Assembly (NCBI RefSeq): GCF_003316765.1
Contig: NZ_NIJF01000095.1
Coordinates: forward strand, 248,001-312,000
From: Bacillus sp. P14.5
GTDB lineage: Bacteria; Bacillota; Bacilli; Bacillales; Bacillaceae_B
Reading direction: 5' to 3'
DNA: 64,000 bases
Shown one piece after another: positions 8,891 to 18,254 of the stretch (positions within the stretch are counted from its first letter, which is position 1; each line of letters starts with the position of its first letter). Below the pieces are notes generated by a model. That model was not told where the DNA came from. It did no database searches and worked only from the letters and a program-made list of their open reading frames with translations. Position numbers and translations under genes: made by a program.

Positions 8891-11033
8891 ATGGAAAAAA
8901 AGAACCAGAAGAAAAAAAGAAAAACAGGCATGTACCAATCCGGATGAATCTCCTGTTTTTCTTTGTATTTCTCTTATTCTCTTTACTGATATTGAGACTG
9001 GGGGTAGTTCAGATCGTATCAGGAGAGGATTATAAACAGGAGGTCGATAGAACCGAAGATGTTGTTGTAACCAATAGTGTGCCAAGAGGAAAGATTTACG
9101 ACCGTACTGAAAAAGTCATCGTTGATAATGTGGCTAGAAATGCTATTACCTATACCCCGCCGCAATCCCCTAATCCTGAAGATATGATGGAAGTGGCAGC
9201 AAAGCTTGCAGGGCTCATTGAGATGGATACCTCTTCTGTAAGGGACAGAGATCAAAAGGATTATTGGATTTTAAAGAATAAAGAAGCAGCGGATAACAAG
9301 GTAACAGATGAGGAAAAAAGGAGATTGCCAGAAACAAAGACCTATCAACAAAAGAAAAGAATAGCAAAATCTATAAGATGACGCTGGATAGAATATCTAA
9401 ACAAGATTTAGCCTCTCTTACTGATCAGGATATCGAGAACCTTGCTATTTACCGTGAATTAAGTACAGGATACGCTCTCACGCCTAAAATCATCAAGAAC
9501 GAAGGAGTGAGTCAGAAGGAATTCGCAGTAGTCAGTGAAAATCTTTCTGAACTGCCAGGCATCAGTACAACCACAGATTGGGAAAGGGTCTACCCTTTTG
9601 AAAGTACAATCCGCTCAATCCTGGGCAGTGTCTCTTCATCGCGGCAAGGACTTCCCAGCGAAATGATCGATTATTATTTATCACAGGATTACAGCCGGAA
9701 TGACCGGGTCGGAACGAGTCAGCTCGAGCTGCAATACGAACATATATTGAGCGGCCGCAAAGAAAAGGTGAAGAATATTACCAAAGACGGAGCAGTGCTT
9801 GAGACGAAGGTGATGAAAGAGGGACATCGAGGAAAAGATATTGTCATCACCATCGATATGGAGCTTCAGGAGGAAGTGGAGAAAATCGTTACAGAGGAAC
9901 TCCTTAAAAACGTCCACCAGGGAAGGTCTTCGCATTTGGACAGAGCGTTCGTGGTAATGATGGATCCTAATAATGGGGAGGTACTGGCGCTGGTAGGGAA
10001 AAGGTATGGAAAAGATCCTAATACCGGTGAATATAGAGTAATGGATTATGCTCTAGGAACATATACAAGCTTCTACGAAGTGGGTTCTGCCGTGAAAGGA
10101 GCCACCGTACTTACTGGCTACATGGCAGGTGTTATCAGCCCTGGCCAATATTTAGTAGATGAGCCTATTGAAATAGCAGCTACTAAAGCTAAGACTTCTT
10201 GGTTTAATCCGAATGGTGGACAAAACCAGTCGATGAATGACCGGTTTGCGCTGGAAATCTCTTCTAACTCTTATATGTTTAAGGTAGCGATGAAGATGGC
10301 AGGAAACCCCAATTATATCCGAAAAGCTCCTATTAATGGTTCAACAAAGGATTTGGTGAATCTGAGAAATCATTTCAACCAATTTGGACTGGGAGTGAAT
10401 ACTGGAATAGATTTGCCCGGGGAGGTAGATGGTTATAAGGGTGAATTTAATGATCCAGGTAACCTCCTTGACTTTGCCATCGGTCAGTTTGACACTTACA
10501 CTCCATTGCAGCTGGCACAGTATGTATCGACGATTGCCAATGGCGGATACAGAGTCAAGCCGCAAGTTCTGAAAGAAGTACGAAAGCCAGGGAAGGATCC
10601 TGATACCTTGGGTGCGATGGAAATGAAAAATGAACCAATCATTTTGAATAAGGTTAATGTGACATCTCATCAGCTGCAAAATGTTCAAAGAGGTTTCTAC
10701 CAGGTATACCACGGATCTGATGGAACAGCAGAGTCGCATTTTGGAAATGCTCCATATGTTGCTGCAGGAAAGTCAGGAACAGCGGAATCCTTTACTCCTC
10801 GTGACCCTGTAACTGGAAAAAAGTATCAGACTTATAACACTACTTTGATAGGATATGCTCCTTACGACCAGCCGGAAATTGCCTACTCTACAGTTGTGCC
10901 GGCCTCACATAACGGCAAAACAGATCCTTATATTAATAAAGATATCTCCAGAAGAATCATGGATAAATATTTCGAATTAAAGAAGCAGCGAGATAAGAAA
11001 GAAGAAGAGAAAACCAGCGATTCCACTGAGTAA
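8891..11033 (+). pseudogene. pbpA: Class B penicillin-binding protein 2A-like, two apparent frameshifts
   Basis: Read across two -1 shifts, this is a complete class B transpeptidase closely resembling B. subtilis PbpA. It has a short basic N-terminus, one membrane anchor (LLFFFVFLLFSLLILRL), the PBP dimer domain beginning VPRGKIYDR, and the transpeptidase domain. The three active-site motifs are intact: SAVK at 10086, SSN at 10260 and KSG at 10770. It would crosslink sidewall peptidoglycan during elongation. The first shift is in A-runs near 8895-8922: the ATG at 8891 is one base out of frame with the rest. The second is at about 9364-9370, where IAK would run on into IYKMTLD if one more A were present. 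Both breaks lie in short A-runs, so sequencing error is more likely than true loss. Confidence 0.85.
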
Positions 11034-11057
11034 TTGAGAAGAGCAGCAGTTAGGAGG

Positions 11058-11096
11058 AAAAGCGCCGTCTGTAAATAGGCGAGGCGGCGCTTTATT
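11058..11096 (+). terminator. Rho-independent terminator of pbpA
   Basis: AAAGCGCCG ... CGGCGCTTT stem with T-rich tail, 25 bases after the pbpA stop. Confidence 0.8.
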
Positions 11097-11209
11097 ACAG
11101 ACATAATAAGGTGTTAAACTGAATACAGATGAAAGTGCTGATTACAGCGAATAATTGATAGCATTAAAGTATCGAAGTTTAATAGATAATAGGAAAAGGG
11201 GTCAATATT

Positions 11210-11824
11210 ATGTTCAAGAAAATAGCAAGTGATGCATTGGGATTAAGCGATATCGGGAAAATTATCAAGAGAGAGGACTTTGACAAGACCCTTTCTGATG
11301 ATTACGTCCTTCATGAAGACGGCGAAAAAATCCATTTCTTAATCAAGTCCAAGACGGATGAATACTGTTTCACGAACAGAGCACTTATTCATCTGGATGG
11401 AGATAAAGCAGCCAGCAGTAAACGAAATTTGTATCGTTATGAATATTATCAGCACCATATCAGCAACGTATCGATCGAAACTGCCGGAACGATTGACCTT
11501 GATCTGGAGATAAAATTCAATTTAGGCAGTAAAACGGTCTCAGTTGATATCGATAAGAAGGAAGGAGAAGCTATTGCGGATTTGTATAAATCACTGTTGG
11601 CCATCTCTCACATCCAGGAGGAAGGAAAGCGGAAGCTCGATTCAGCGGAAAGGGGCCTGACGGTTGCAAGAGATCTTATTCAAAACAATCGCTTCCACGA
11701 TAACGATATTTCCAATGAGTTTAAAGAAACCACTTCCTTTGCTTATGAATGGTTAAACGAACACTATCAAACGAATACCAAAAAAGATTTTGGAGACATT
11801 TTTAATCGGTATATCCAAAATTAA
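11210..11824 (+). CDS. yvbH: YvbH-like PH-domain protein
   Basis: 204 residues. The opening MFKKIASDALGLSDIGKII and the block DDYVLHEDGEKIHFLIKSK-TDEYCFTNRALIH are characteristic of the YvbH-type bacterial PH domain (about residues 1-125), followed by a helical extension. B. subtilis YvbH has about the same length and N-terminus, as I recall it. The biochemical role is unknown; bacterial PH domains are thought to mediate oligomerisation or stress-related membrane functions. It is monocistronic, with an AAAGGGGT ribosome site and its own terminator. Confidence 0.82.
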   Translation: MFKKIASDALGLSDIGKIIKREDFDKTLSDDYVLHEDGEKIHFLIKSKTDEYCFTNRALIHLDGDKAASSKRNLYRYEYYQHHISNVSIETAGTIDLDLEIKFNLGSKTVSVDIDKKEGEAIADLYKSLLAISHIQEEGKRKLDSAERGLTVARDLIQNNRFHDNDISNEFKETTSFAYEWLNEHYQTNTKKDFGDIFNRYIQN

Positions 11825-11834
11825 CAAAGCCTTG

Positions 11835-11878
11835 AAGCGCGTGCCAACCTTCTATATATCTGGCAGGCGCTTTTTTTT
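11835..11878 (+). terminator. Terminator of the YvbH-like gene
   Basis: AGCGCGTGCCA ... TGGCAGGCGCT stem followed by eight T. Confidence 0.9.
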
Positions 11879-12198
11879 GTCTTTTCCATTCACCTTCAAA
11901 TTCTCTTCATAGCTGTGCAAAATTCCGATGGAGCGGTTTTTTTACAAGAATGAGAAGACGAATAATACCTGCAGGACCAGGCGCATGAAGAGTAAATGAG
12001 GAATGTTTAATAGATGAGACTTTAGGTTATAAAGAAGCCAAGGTACAGGGTTCCTCGCTGATTGTGAAAAGATTTACTGAATTTTGATCCTTTAACTGAA
12101 CGGCCCCCCACGCTAAAATATATTGACTATTCTGATTAACTCTAAGTCTAGTCGGAATGAATAGAAAAATAAAACTTATTGGCAGGTGTTAAATCAAC
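11879..12198 (+). other. Intergenic region before the SGNH hydrolase
   Basis: About 320 bases without an ORF. A possible vegetative promoter near 12120-12150 (TTGACT, then an AT-rich spacer) is weak. Nothing else was recognised. Confidence 0.35.
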
Positions 12199-13173
12199 TT
12201 GCAAAAGCTGAAAATTTTAATGATTACTACGGGTTTGCTCTTAACCGGAATCCTTATTTACTTTTTCTCGCCTTATTCAAACAGAGAACATGTCAGTGTA
12301 ACAACACAAACTGCTTCCATAAATGAACAACTGGAGAATTTAAGCCCTGAAGAAAAACATAATATTAAAGAAGAACTTGAAGCAGTCCAGGATGATGAAG
12401 AGAGTGCCGAGAAGCCATCATCCATCACTGAAGAAATCAAAGAAAACGTCAGGGGAGTGCTCAAAGGAGTCATCCGTTTATTCAACAAAGATATGAAGGT
12501 TGTTTCCATAGGTGATTCACTAACGCAAGGTGTAGGAGATGAAACGGGGAACGGCGGGTATGTTGGAATCCTCAATAATACATTTCAGGAGAACGAAATT
12601 AATATCAAAATAGATAACTTTGGGAAAAGAGGAAACCGTACCGATCAATTATTAAAGAGGCTGGAAGAAAAGGAGATTGCCGATTCTATTGCACAGGCGG
12701 ATGTTGTCCTGATAACCATCGGTGCTAACGACATTATGAAGATAGTAAAAAGCAATCTCATCGATCTCAAGATGGAAACCTTTGAGGAAGAGAAAAGAGG
12801 GTACAGGGAGAGGTTGAAGAAAATTTTTAATAAGGTTAATGAATATAACCCTGATGCCCAGATTTATTTAATAGGTTTTTACAATCCTTTCGAAGGATAC
12901 TTCGGAAATATCAGTGAATTGGAAATGGTGATGAAAAGCTGGAATGCGGCCGGCAAATCAGTCACAGAAGAATTTGAGAATGTTAATTATATTCCTACTG
13001 CTGATTTATTTCAGGATTCTACTCTCGAATTATTAGCGGATGATTACTTTCACCCGAACATAAATGGATATAAACTCATTGCAAAACGGGTGCTGGAACA
13101 TGTAGAAGAAATCGAGCTGGAAGCAGAAGTTGAAACAGACAGCAGTGAACCAGAAGCTGAAATTACAGAATGA
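12199..13173 (+). CDS. Membrane-anchored SGNH/GDSL hydrolase (YpmR-like)
   Basis: 324 residues. The N-terminus has a signal anchor (LKILMITTGLLLTGILIYFF), then a charged low-complexity linker to about residue 90, then an SGNH domain. Block I is SIGDSLTQGVG with the nucleophilic Ser, block III is TIGANDI, and block V is DDYFHPN with the catalytic Asp and His. FGKRGNRT gives the block II Gly. The tail is rich in Glu. The catalytic domain should face outside the membrane and hydrolyse an ester such as a lipid or an acylated polymer. B. subtilis YpmR is a similar lipase-like protein. It starts with TTG after GGCAGGTG. Confidence 0.85.
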   Translation: MQKLKILMITTGLLLTGILIYFFSPYSNREHVSVTTQTASINEQLENLSPEEKHNIKEELEAVQDDEESAEKPSSITEEIKENVRGVLKGVIRLFNKDMKVVSIGDSLTQGVGDETGNGGYVGILNNTFQENEINIKIDNFGKRGNRTDQLLKRLEEKEIADSIAQADVVLITIGANDIMKIVKSNLIDLKMETFEEEKRGYRERLKKIFNKVNEYNPDAQIYLIGFYNPFEGYFGNISELEMVMKSWNAAGKSVTEEFENVNYIPTADLFQDSTLELLADDYFHPNINGYKLIAKRVLEHVEEIELEAEVETDSSEPEAEITE

Positions 13174-13184
13174 GCTCATATATA

Positions 13185-13220
13185 AAAGCTGGAGACTACC
13201 AAACTTCAGCTTTTTTTTTT
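13185..13220 (+). terminator. Terminator of the SGNH hydrolase gene
   Basis: AAAGCTGGAG ... CTTCAGCTTT stem with a ten-T run. A family A MITE begins directly after the T-run. Confidence 0.85.
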
Positions 13221-13467
13221 GCTCCTTTCGTAAACTTTGTTGCTATTTGATATTAATTTGGTAAGAGGATGTCATCATTCATTGAAAATATTTGTGTAAG
13301 CAAGAAAGAAAAAAGCTGCTCCCTCCATGTTAAATAGAGAAAACTAATGTCCGGGGGAAATTCCGGCTCTAGGGAATTTTTCTAAACGCGATATTAGTAA
13401 GAGGGGGAGAAGGATTGGAGCGGAAATCCATATTTTTAAAACCGCAACAATCTTGGCGAAAACAGCC
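13221..13467. mobile_element. MITE family A, composite copy
   Basis: It begins GCTCCTTTCGTAAACTTTG and ends CAACAATCTTGGCGAAAACAGCC (right TIR). The interior carries the family A block TAAGCAAGAAAGAAAAAAG. It is longer than the 186-base standard copy because a piece resembling the right end of family B (GGAGCGGAAATCCAT) lies near 13417-13440. This suggests the two families share ends or recombine. It is non-coding. Confidence 0.7.
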
Positions 13468-13547
13468 TTTCTTTATCACTATCCAACAACTTTGGCCCCG
13501 ACTCTGAGTTCATCTGTAAACATACAAAATTTAGCCAACACTTAAAT

Positions 13548-13572
13548 GTTTTTCAACATTAGGAAAGGGTAT
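13548..13572 (+). promoter_or_regulatory. Candidate SigB promoter
   Basis: GTTTTT, 13-base spacer, GGGTAT. The -10 element matches the SigB consensus GGGWAT and the -35 resembles GTTTAA. It lies 41 bases before the DUF2188 start codon. Confidence 0.6.
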
Positions 13573-13612
13573 TTATATTTGAGAAACAAATTCAAATATG
13601 GAGGTTTTAATC

Positions 13613-13885
13613 ATGTCAAACAACAATAACAATGATCAAAACAACCGAAATGAATATTTTGAAGATCGAGCAGGAACAGATGAGGCAAGATACCATGTAG
13701 TCCCTAACGATGAAAAGGGCTGGGCGGTAAAGGAAGAAGGAAATGATGATCCTGTTTACACAACAGATTCTAAGTCCGATGCCGTGAAGGAAGCGAAACA
13801 AAGGGCGGAAAAATCAGGCACCATGGCTTATGTCCACAGTGAGCATGGGCAAATAGAAGAACAGCATAATTATAAAGACGAATGA
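13613..13885 (+). CDS. DUF2188-like small hydrophilic protein
   Basis: 90 residues. After an Asn-rich leader (MSNNNNNDQNNRNEYF) comes a DUF2188-like core: YHVVPNDEKGWAVKEEGNDD ... SDAVKEAKQRAEKSGTMAYVHSEHGQIEEQHNY. Such proteins have no known activity and are often stress-associated. The ATG at 13613 has GGAGG eight bases upstream; the in-frame ATG at 13598 overlaps that ribosome site and was rejected. The SigB-like promoter upstream supports a role in general stress. Confidence 0.82.
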   Translation: MSNNNNNDQNNRNEYFEDRAGTDEARYHVVPNDEKGWAVKEEGNDDPVYTTDSKSDAVKEAKQRAEKSGTMAYVHSEHGQIEEQHNYKDE

Positions 13886-13893
13886 CAAGGACA

Positions 13894-13922
13894 GCCCGGG
13901 AACTGTATTCCCGGGTTTTTTG
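13894..13922 (+). terminator. Terminator of the DUF2188 gene
   Basis: CCCGGGAA-CTGTA-TTCCCGGG stem and TTTTTT. Confidence 0.93.
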
Positions 13923-14146
13923 TATGGAGAATTAATTCCGGAATAAAACTTATTGTGAAATAACTGATTCGCTGGAATAATAAGGATAAGGGTGTAGCGA
14001 AACGCAGATACCTAAAAGGTCTTCCTGCATGAATTTTTCAAACAACCTGGGGCAGGGCAACAGAGAATAACCAGGAACCGATAAACAACATCCCTTTAAA
14101 AAAATCGGAACGGCACAATGAACTTATATTGAAAGGTGAGACCATT

Positions 14147-14644
14147 ATGATCGTCAGAGAAGCAGCAACCGGGGATGCAGAGAAATTGATCAATCTTATT
14201 AAAGAGGTAGAGGCAAGTTCCAAATTTATGCTTATGGAGCCTGGAGAAAGAAAAACAACTGCTGAAGAGCAGAGAAAACAACTTGGGCGAATACAGGAAC
14301 AAGACAATGCAACTGTTCTCGTTGCCGAGAAGGAAGGGAGATTGGCAGGGTATCTATTTGCTATCGGCGGGAATACAATCAGAACCAAACATTCTGCATA
14401 CATAGCCATCGGAATTTCTAAGCCCTGTCGAGGACAGGGAGCAGGTACTTTATTATTTAAGCGGCTTGAAGAGTGGGCAATGAATCACAGCATCACCAGA
14501 CTGGAACTCACAGCAGTTACTGAAAATGAAGAAGGAACAGCCCTTTATAGGAAGAGAGGATTTGAGATAGAAGGCAGGAAGAGAAATTCCCTTGTCATAG
14601 AAGGCTCATATTTCGATGAATACTATATGTCGAAGCTGCTGTGA
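14147..14644 (+). CDS. GNAT-family N-acetyltransferase
   Basis: 165 residues with GNAT motifs in order: an N-terminal strand MIVREAATGDAEKLINLI, a core strand VLVAEKEGRLAGYL, the acetyl-CoA pyrophosphate loop CRGQGAG (Q/RxxGxG/A) and the C-terminal ALYRKRGFEIEGRK block. It transfers acetyl from acetyl-CoA to an unknown amine; the final EGSYFDEYYMSKL is typical of the RimJ-like and spermidine-acetyltransferase-like GNATs. The ATG at 14147 follows AAAGGTGAG; the TTG at 14129 is less likely. Confidence 0.87.
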   Translation: MIVREAATGDAEKLINLIKEVEASSKFMLMEPGERKTTAEEQRKQLGRIQEQDNATVLVAEKEGRLAGYLFAIGGNTIRTKHSAYIAIGISKPCRGQGAGTLLFKRLEEWAMNHSITRLELTAVTENEEGTALYRKRGFEIEGRKRNSLVIEGSYFDEYYMSKLL

Positions 14645-14760
14645 TGACGGAGTATTTCCAAAGACCAGGGGCATTGCAATTTGTTACTTTTCCAAATGAA
14701 ATACAATAATTCTCATTTCATTATAAGTCTGTAAATTGAGCAGATAGATTTCTGTCTATG

Positions 14761-14798
14761 GGCTGAAGATCTTTTATGATCTTTAGCTTTTTTATTTT
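14761..14798 (+). terminator. Terminator of the GNAT gene
   Basis: GCTGAAGATC ... GATCTTTAGC stem and T-rich tail, about 115 bases after the stop. Confidence 0.75.
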
Positions 14799-14946
14799 TG
14801 AACAATAGCTAAATTATGTACCAATACTATACAGTCATTCTAATGTGGATACACTTTCAATAGAATCATTAATATTTTATTGGAAAAACCTATTTACCTT
14901 AACGCAGCGTCAAGGTGTAAAGTTGAAATTGTCAGGAGGTGAAGTG

Positions 14947-15711
14947 ATGGAATATACGGTAAAAAAGCTTGGTCAATTAGCGGGCGTAAGCACTCGCACG
15001 TTGCGTTACTATGATGAAATCGGCATCCTTAAGCCGGCAAGAATCAATTCTTCAGGTTATCGTATTTATGGCGAAAATGAAGTAGACCGTCTGCAGCAAA
15101 TTCTTTTTTACAAAGAACTTGGTGTAGAGCTGGAAGAAATCAAGAAAATTCTTGATGATCCCGGATTTAAGATAACCAGTGCACTGGCAGACCATCGGGA
15201 GAAATTGGTTGACAAGCGCCATCAGCTTGATCAGCTCATCAAGAATGTCGACAAAACAATAGCAATGAAGGAAGGGAGAAGAAAAATGTCTGATAAAGAA
15301 AAATTTGAAGGCTTCAAGAATAAATTAGTAGAGGATAATGAAAGGAAATATGGAAATGAGATACGAACAAAATATGGAGAAGAAACTGTAAACCAGTCAA
15401 ATGCCAAGCTGCAAAATATGTCCCAAGAACAGTTCGAGGAAGCGAACAAGCTTGCTGAAGATATTCATACAACACTTGCGCAAGCTTATAAAACGGGAGA
15501 CCCTTCTGGTGATCTGGCTCAAAAAGCTGCAGAAATGCATAAGCAATGGCTGATGTTTTACTGGACGGAATATAGCAAAGAGGGCCATGCAGGACTGGGG
15601 GATATGTATGTGGAAGATGAACGTTTCAAAGCATACTATGATAAAGATCAAGATGGAATTGCACAGTTATTGAGAGATGCAATTTATATTTACACAGGGA
15701 AACAAGATTAA
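14947..15711 (+). CDS. MerR-family multidrug-responsive regulator with TipAS domain (Mta-like)
   Basis: 254 residues. The N-terminal MerR helix-turn-helix and wing is VKKLGQLAGVSTRTLRYYDE plus the GYRIYGENEVDRLQQI arm. A coiled-coil dimerisation helix follows (about residues 80-118), then a TipAS ligand-binding domain ending GLGDMYVEDERFKAYYD. Length and layout match B. subtilis Mta, an activator of multidrug-efflux genes that binds drugs through TipAS. No efflux gene is adjacent. The ATG at 14947 has AGGAGGTG upstream, so the longer frame from 14845 was not used. Confidence 0.88.
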   Translation: MEYTVKKLGQLAGVSTRTLRYYDEIGILKPARINSSGYRIYGENEVDRLQQILFYKELGVELEEIKKILDDPGFKITSALADHREKLVDKRHQLDQLIKNVDKTIAMKEGRRKMSDKEKFEGFKNKLVEDNERKYGNEIRTKYGEETVNQSNAKLQNMSQEQFEEANKLAEDIHTTLAQAYKTGDPSGDLAQKAAEMHKQWLMFYWTEYSKEGHAGLGDMYVEDERFKAYYDKDQDGIAQLLRDAIYIYTGKQD

Positions 15712-15777
15712 CTCTCTCTGGAATAAGGACCAGACCTTTCTGAATTCCTTCTTTAAAGGGGAACGAAAATTTAAATC

Positions 15778-15817
15778 AAGAGGTACAGACCGAATGGTCG
15801 TCTGTACCTCTTTTTTA
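15778..15817 (+). terminator. Terminator of the MerR/TipAS gene
   Basis: AAGAGGTACAGAC ... GTCTGTACCTCTT, a perfect 13-base stem followed by T. Confidence 0.94.
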
Positions 15818-16090
15818 TCTATAACAAAATGTTGTTTTGTGTGACCTTCATGTTTATACCATTAGTTGATCGGTATTAGCAATATCCGAGAAAGGTGCTG
15901 GTGACATTGGAAGAGGTACAGGTCCTTCTTCTTTTGGAGAAATTATTAAATAGAAGCCTACAGTATGGTAAAATTAGGATGCGGGGAACGGCTGATTTTT
16001 TTGAATTCATGTTTCTGAAAATTCAACCTATTAAACCATGAAAATATATAGTACTATAGCATCAGGAGACAGAGGAGGGAAGGCAATCAT
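15818..16090 (+). other. Upstream region of the sigma/anti-sigma fusion
   Basis: It has no ORF. A TATAGTACTATAG segment near 16050-16062 could hold a -10 element. No ECF-type AAC/CGTC promoter pair was recognised, so autoregulation cannot be claimed. The ribosome site AGAGGAGGGAAGG lies just before the ATG at 16091. Confidence 0.35.
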
Positions 16091-18154
16091 ATGAAAGCTG
16101 AAACAGAAACGTTAGAAGTCAAAAATGTCAGCGAAGAGGGTATGAAGACAGTGCTGGGCTGGTTCGATTCACGAAAAGCATCGTTTTACAAGCTTGCCCG
16201 TGCTTATTCGAGCAGCAACAACGAAATTCAAGAAATTTTTTATCAAACGATTATGAAGATATATGATGAAAGAAAATATAATGTAGAAAACCGAAACTTT
16301 AAATTTCTTGCTGCTTCCATTTTTATGAATGAGTGCCAGGAAGTAAAAAAGACAAGAGCAGATGAAACGGACATACTTCTGTCTGGCGGCACCTTCAATA
16401 AATTGAAAGAATTAGATGAGAAAGATAAAGAAGCGATTGCGATTACATACCTTAAAGAATTTTCGTTTGAAGAGGCGGCCCGTATACTGCAGATAACCGT
16501 TGAGTCATTGAAATCACGGCTTTACAGGGGGATTCAACAATTAAGCAATAGATTGGATGAAATGAATCACCCGGAAAGCTGTACACCCTATAGAAATAAG
16601 TTCGTTGATTATCTAGGCAAAGATCTGGTTAGGACTGAAAAAATAGAATTAGAGGTTCACATCCCTACTTGCCATTTCTGTCAGGAAGAGCTGGCTGATT
16701 TTCAGGATACTATTCTTTCTTTGCAAAGAAGCGCAGATCAGTTACATATTCCTCCTGAGTTGATGAGGCCTGTAAAAGAGAAGGCAGTAGAAACGGAGAG
16801 AATCCGAACTCAAAAAAAGAAGAAGAGGAACCGATTTGGTCTTGCAGCCGCAGGTATGCTGACCTTTATCATCTGTACCGGTTTTGTTACTGGGGGATTC
16901 ACCAGTCTCTACTATTCTTGGATGGGATGGACTGAAAAAGAAGAAATGGAAATCATTCAATACTATAAAAGCGGAATAGGCGAACCGCTTGAACTCGTTC
17001 AGGAAAGCAATGGAGTTAAAGTGACGGTTAAGACAGCGGTAGCCGATGATGTGCAGACGATGATTTACTATGAAGTGGAGGACATGAATAAAGAAAATCA
17101 ATACTTCCTCAATCAGGATGAAGGAATGCGTGTTGAAAATGAATATGAAATTCTGGATAGGCAGGCTGACCAAAGATTTTACCATCCCTTTGAATATGGG
17201 AGGGCTGATGAAGAAGAGGAAAATATTTTTAGAGGAAAGATCAGTCTGGCTCCGATTAATTCCGATAGCGGAACGATTCAGCTTAGGCTCATGAGGCTTC
17301 AGGAAACGATTAAAGAGGAACCAGGCAGTTCTAAGGTGAGCTCTTACCATCCCGAATTCTTAGAGGGTGATTGGAGTTTTGATATCCCGGTCGAAAAGTA
17401 CGAGTCCACAGTATTTGATCTCGACCAGGAAAGTGATATAGATGGTATTCCAATCAAGGTTAATAAACTGACGCTTGCCCCTACGGCAACCCTTTTGCAA
17501 TACAGCTATCAGGAAAGGGGCCAGAAACAATGGATAGAACATGTAACCATGGATTCGCTGAGCACCAATGGTCATTCAGCGAAGGCTGATTATTTTGGAG
17601 GGGGAGAGTTTATCACCCATTCAGGAGAATGGACTACCTTCCAATCAAGGTTTGAGCCGCTTTTTAATAAAAATCCGGAGGAAGTAACCCTTTCTATTGG
17701 CTCGATGCATCTTTTTATTGAAGACAAAAAAGAAATCGAGGTTAATCAAGCTGGCGAACTTCCGCAATCCTTTGATTATCGAGGAAACGAGCTTACCATC
17801 GACGGTGTGGAAACGGAAGGAAACACTACCAAAGTCTATATTACTGACCCTTATTTTGAAGGCAGAGAGCATGAAAGGCTTCGCATTCAGGTGATGTCTG
17901 ATAGTTCATATCGGGGTTATGGTTTTGGGGTAGATGGTATATTGATAGATAAAAATGGCAAGGAATTCGACCCTGAAGAATATCACTACCCTTTTGATGA
18001 AGAAATAGAGCAGCCTCGTTTCTTTGAGACAAGCCACGAAATGGAAATATACGATGATGCGTCAGATGATCCCGGTTATCCGGCAAAGTTGATGATTGAA
18101 GGGTATAATTTTACGAAATATATAGAAAATAAGATTAGCATTCCATTAAATTAG
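16091..18154 (+). CDS. ECF-type sigma factor fused to zinc-binding anti-sigma and membrane-anchored DUF4179-like sensor
   Basis: 687 residues in one uninterrupted frame. Residues about 20-90 resemble sigma-70 region 2 (FYKLARAYSSSNNEIQEIFY, FKFLAASIFMNECQEVKK). Residues about 105-155 are region 4 with a helix-turn-helix (FEEAARILQITVESLKSRLY). Residues about 160-205 form a ZAS-type anti-sigma domain: Cys164 and the H190-IPT-C194-HF-C197 motif. A basic stretch (QKKKKRNR) precedes one membrane helix (about 249-270), and the remaining about 415 residues are strand-rich and extracytoplasmic, like the DUF4179/DUF5643 proteins normally encoded as separate anti-sigma partners. Topology: sigma inside, sensor outside. 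The sigma part would be inactive at the membrane until cleavage or a conformational change (inference). Region 2 is diverged, so polymerase binding needs proof. Confidence 0.82.
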   Translation: MKAETETLEVKNVSEEGMKTVLGWFDSRKASFYKLARAYSSSNNEIQEIFYQTIMKIYDERKYNVENRNFKFLAASIFMNECQEVKKTRADETDILLSGGTFNKLKELDEKDKEAIAITYLKEFSFEEAARILQITVESLKSRLYRGIQQLSNRLDEMNHPESCTPYRNKFVDYLGKDLVRTEKIELEVHIPTCHFCQEELADFQDTILSLQRSADQLHIPPELMRPVKEKAVETERIRTQKKKKRNRFGLAAAGMLTFIICTGFVTGGFTSLYYSWMGWTEKEEMEIIQYYKSGIGEPLELVQESNGVKVTVKTAVADDVQTMIYYEVEDMNKENQYFLNQDEGMRVENEYEILDRQADQRFYHPFEYGRADEEEENIFRGKISLAPINSDSGTIQLRLMRLQETIKEEPGSSKVSSYHPEFLEGDWSFDIPVEKYESTVFDLDQESDIDGIPIKVNKLTLAPTATLLQYSYQERGQKQWIEHVTMDSLSTNGHSAKADYFGGGEFITHSGEWTTFQSRFEPLFNKNPEEVTLSIGSMHLFIEDKKEIEVNQAGELPQSFDYRGNELTIDGVETEGNTTKVYITDPYFEGREHERLRIQVMSDSSYRGYGFGVDGILIDKNGKEFDPEEYHYPFDEEIEQPRFFETSHEMEIYDDASDDPGYPAKLMIEGYNFTKYIENKISIPLN

Positions 18155-18254
18155 ACCATTCATAGGAATAGGGTGATTGTTAACACTTTGGTGTGCTCTT
18201 ATAGAGCTTCCAAAAAGCTGCCTTATAAATGGGTAAATGAAACGGAGTGGGTAT

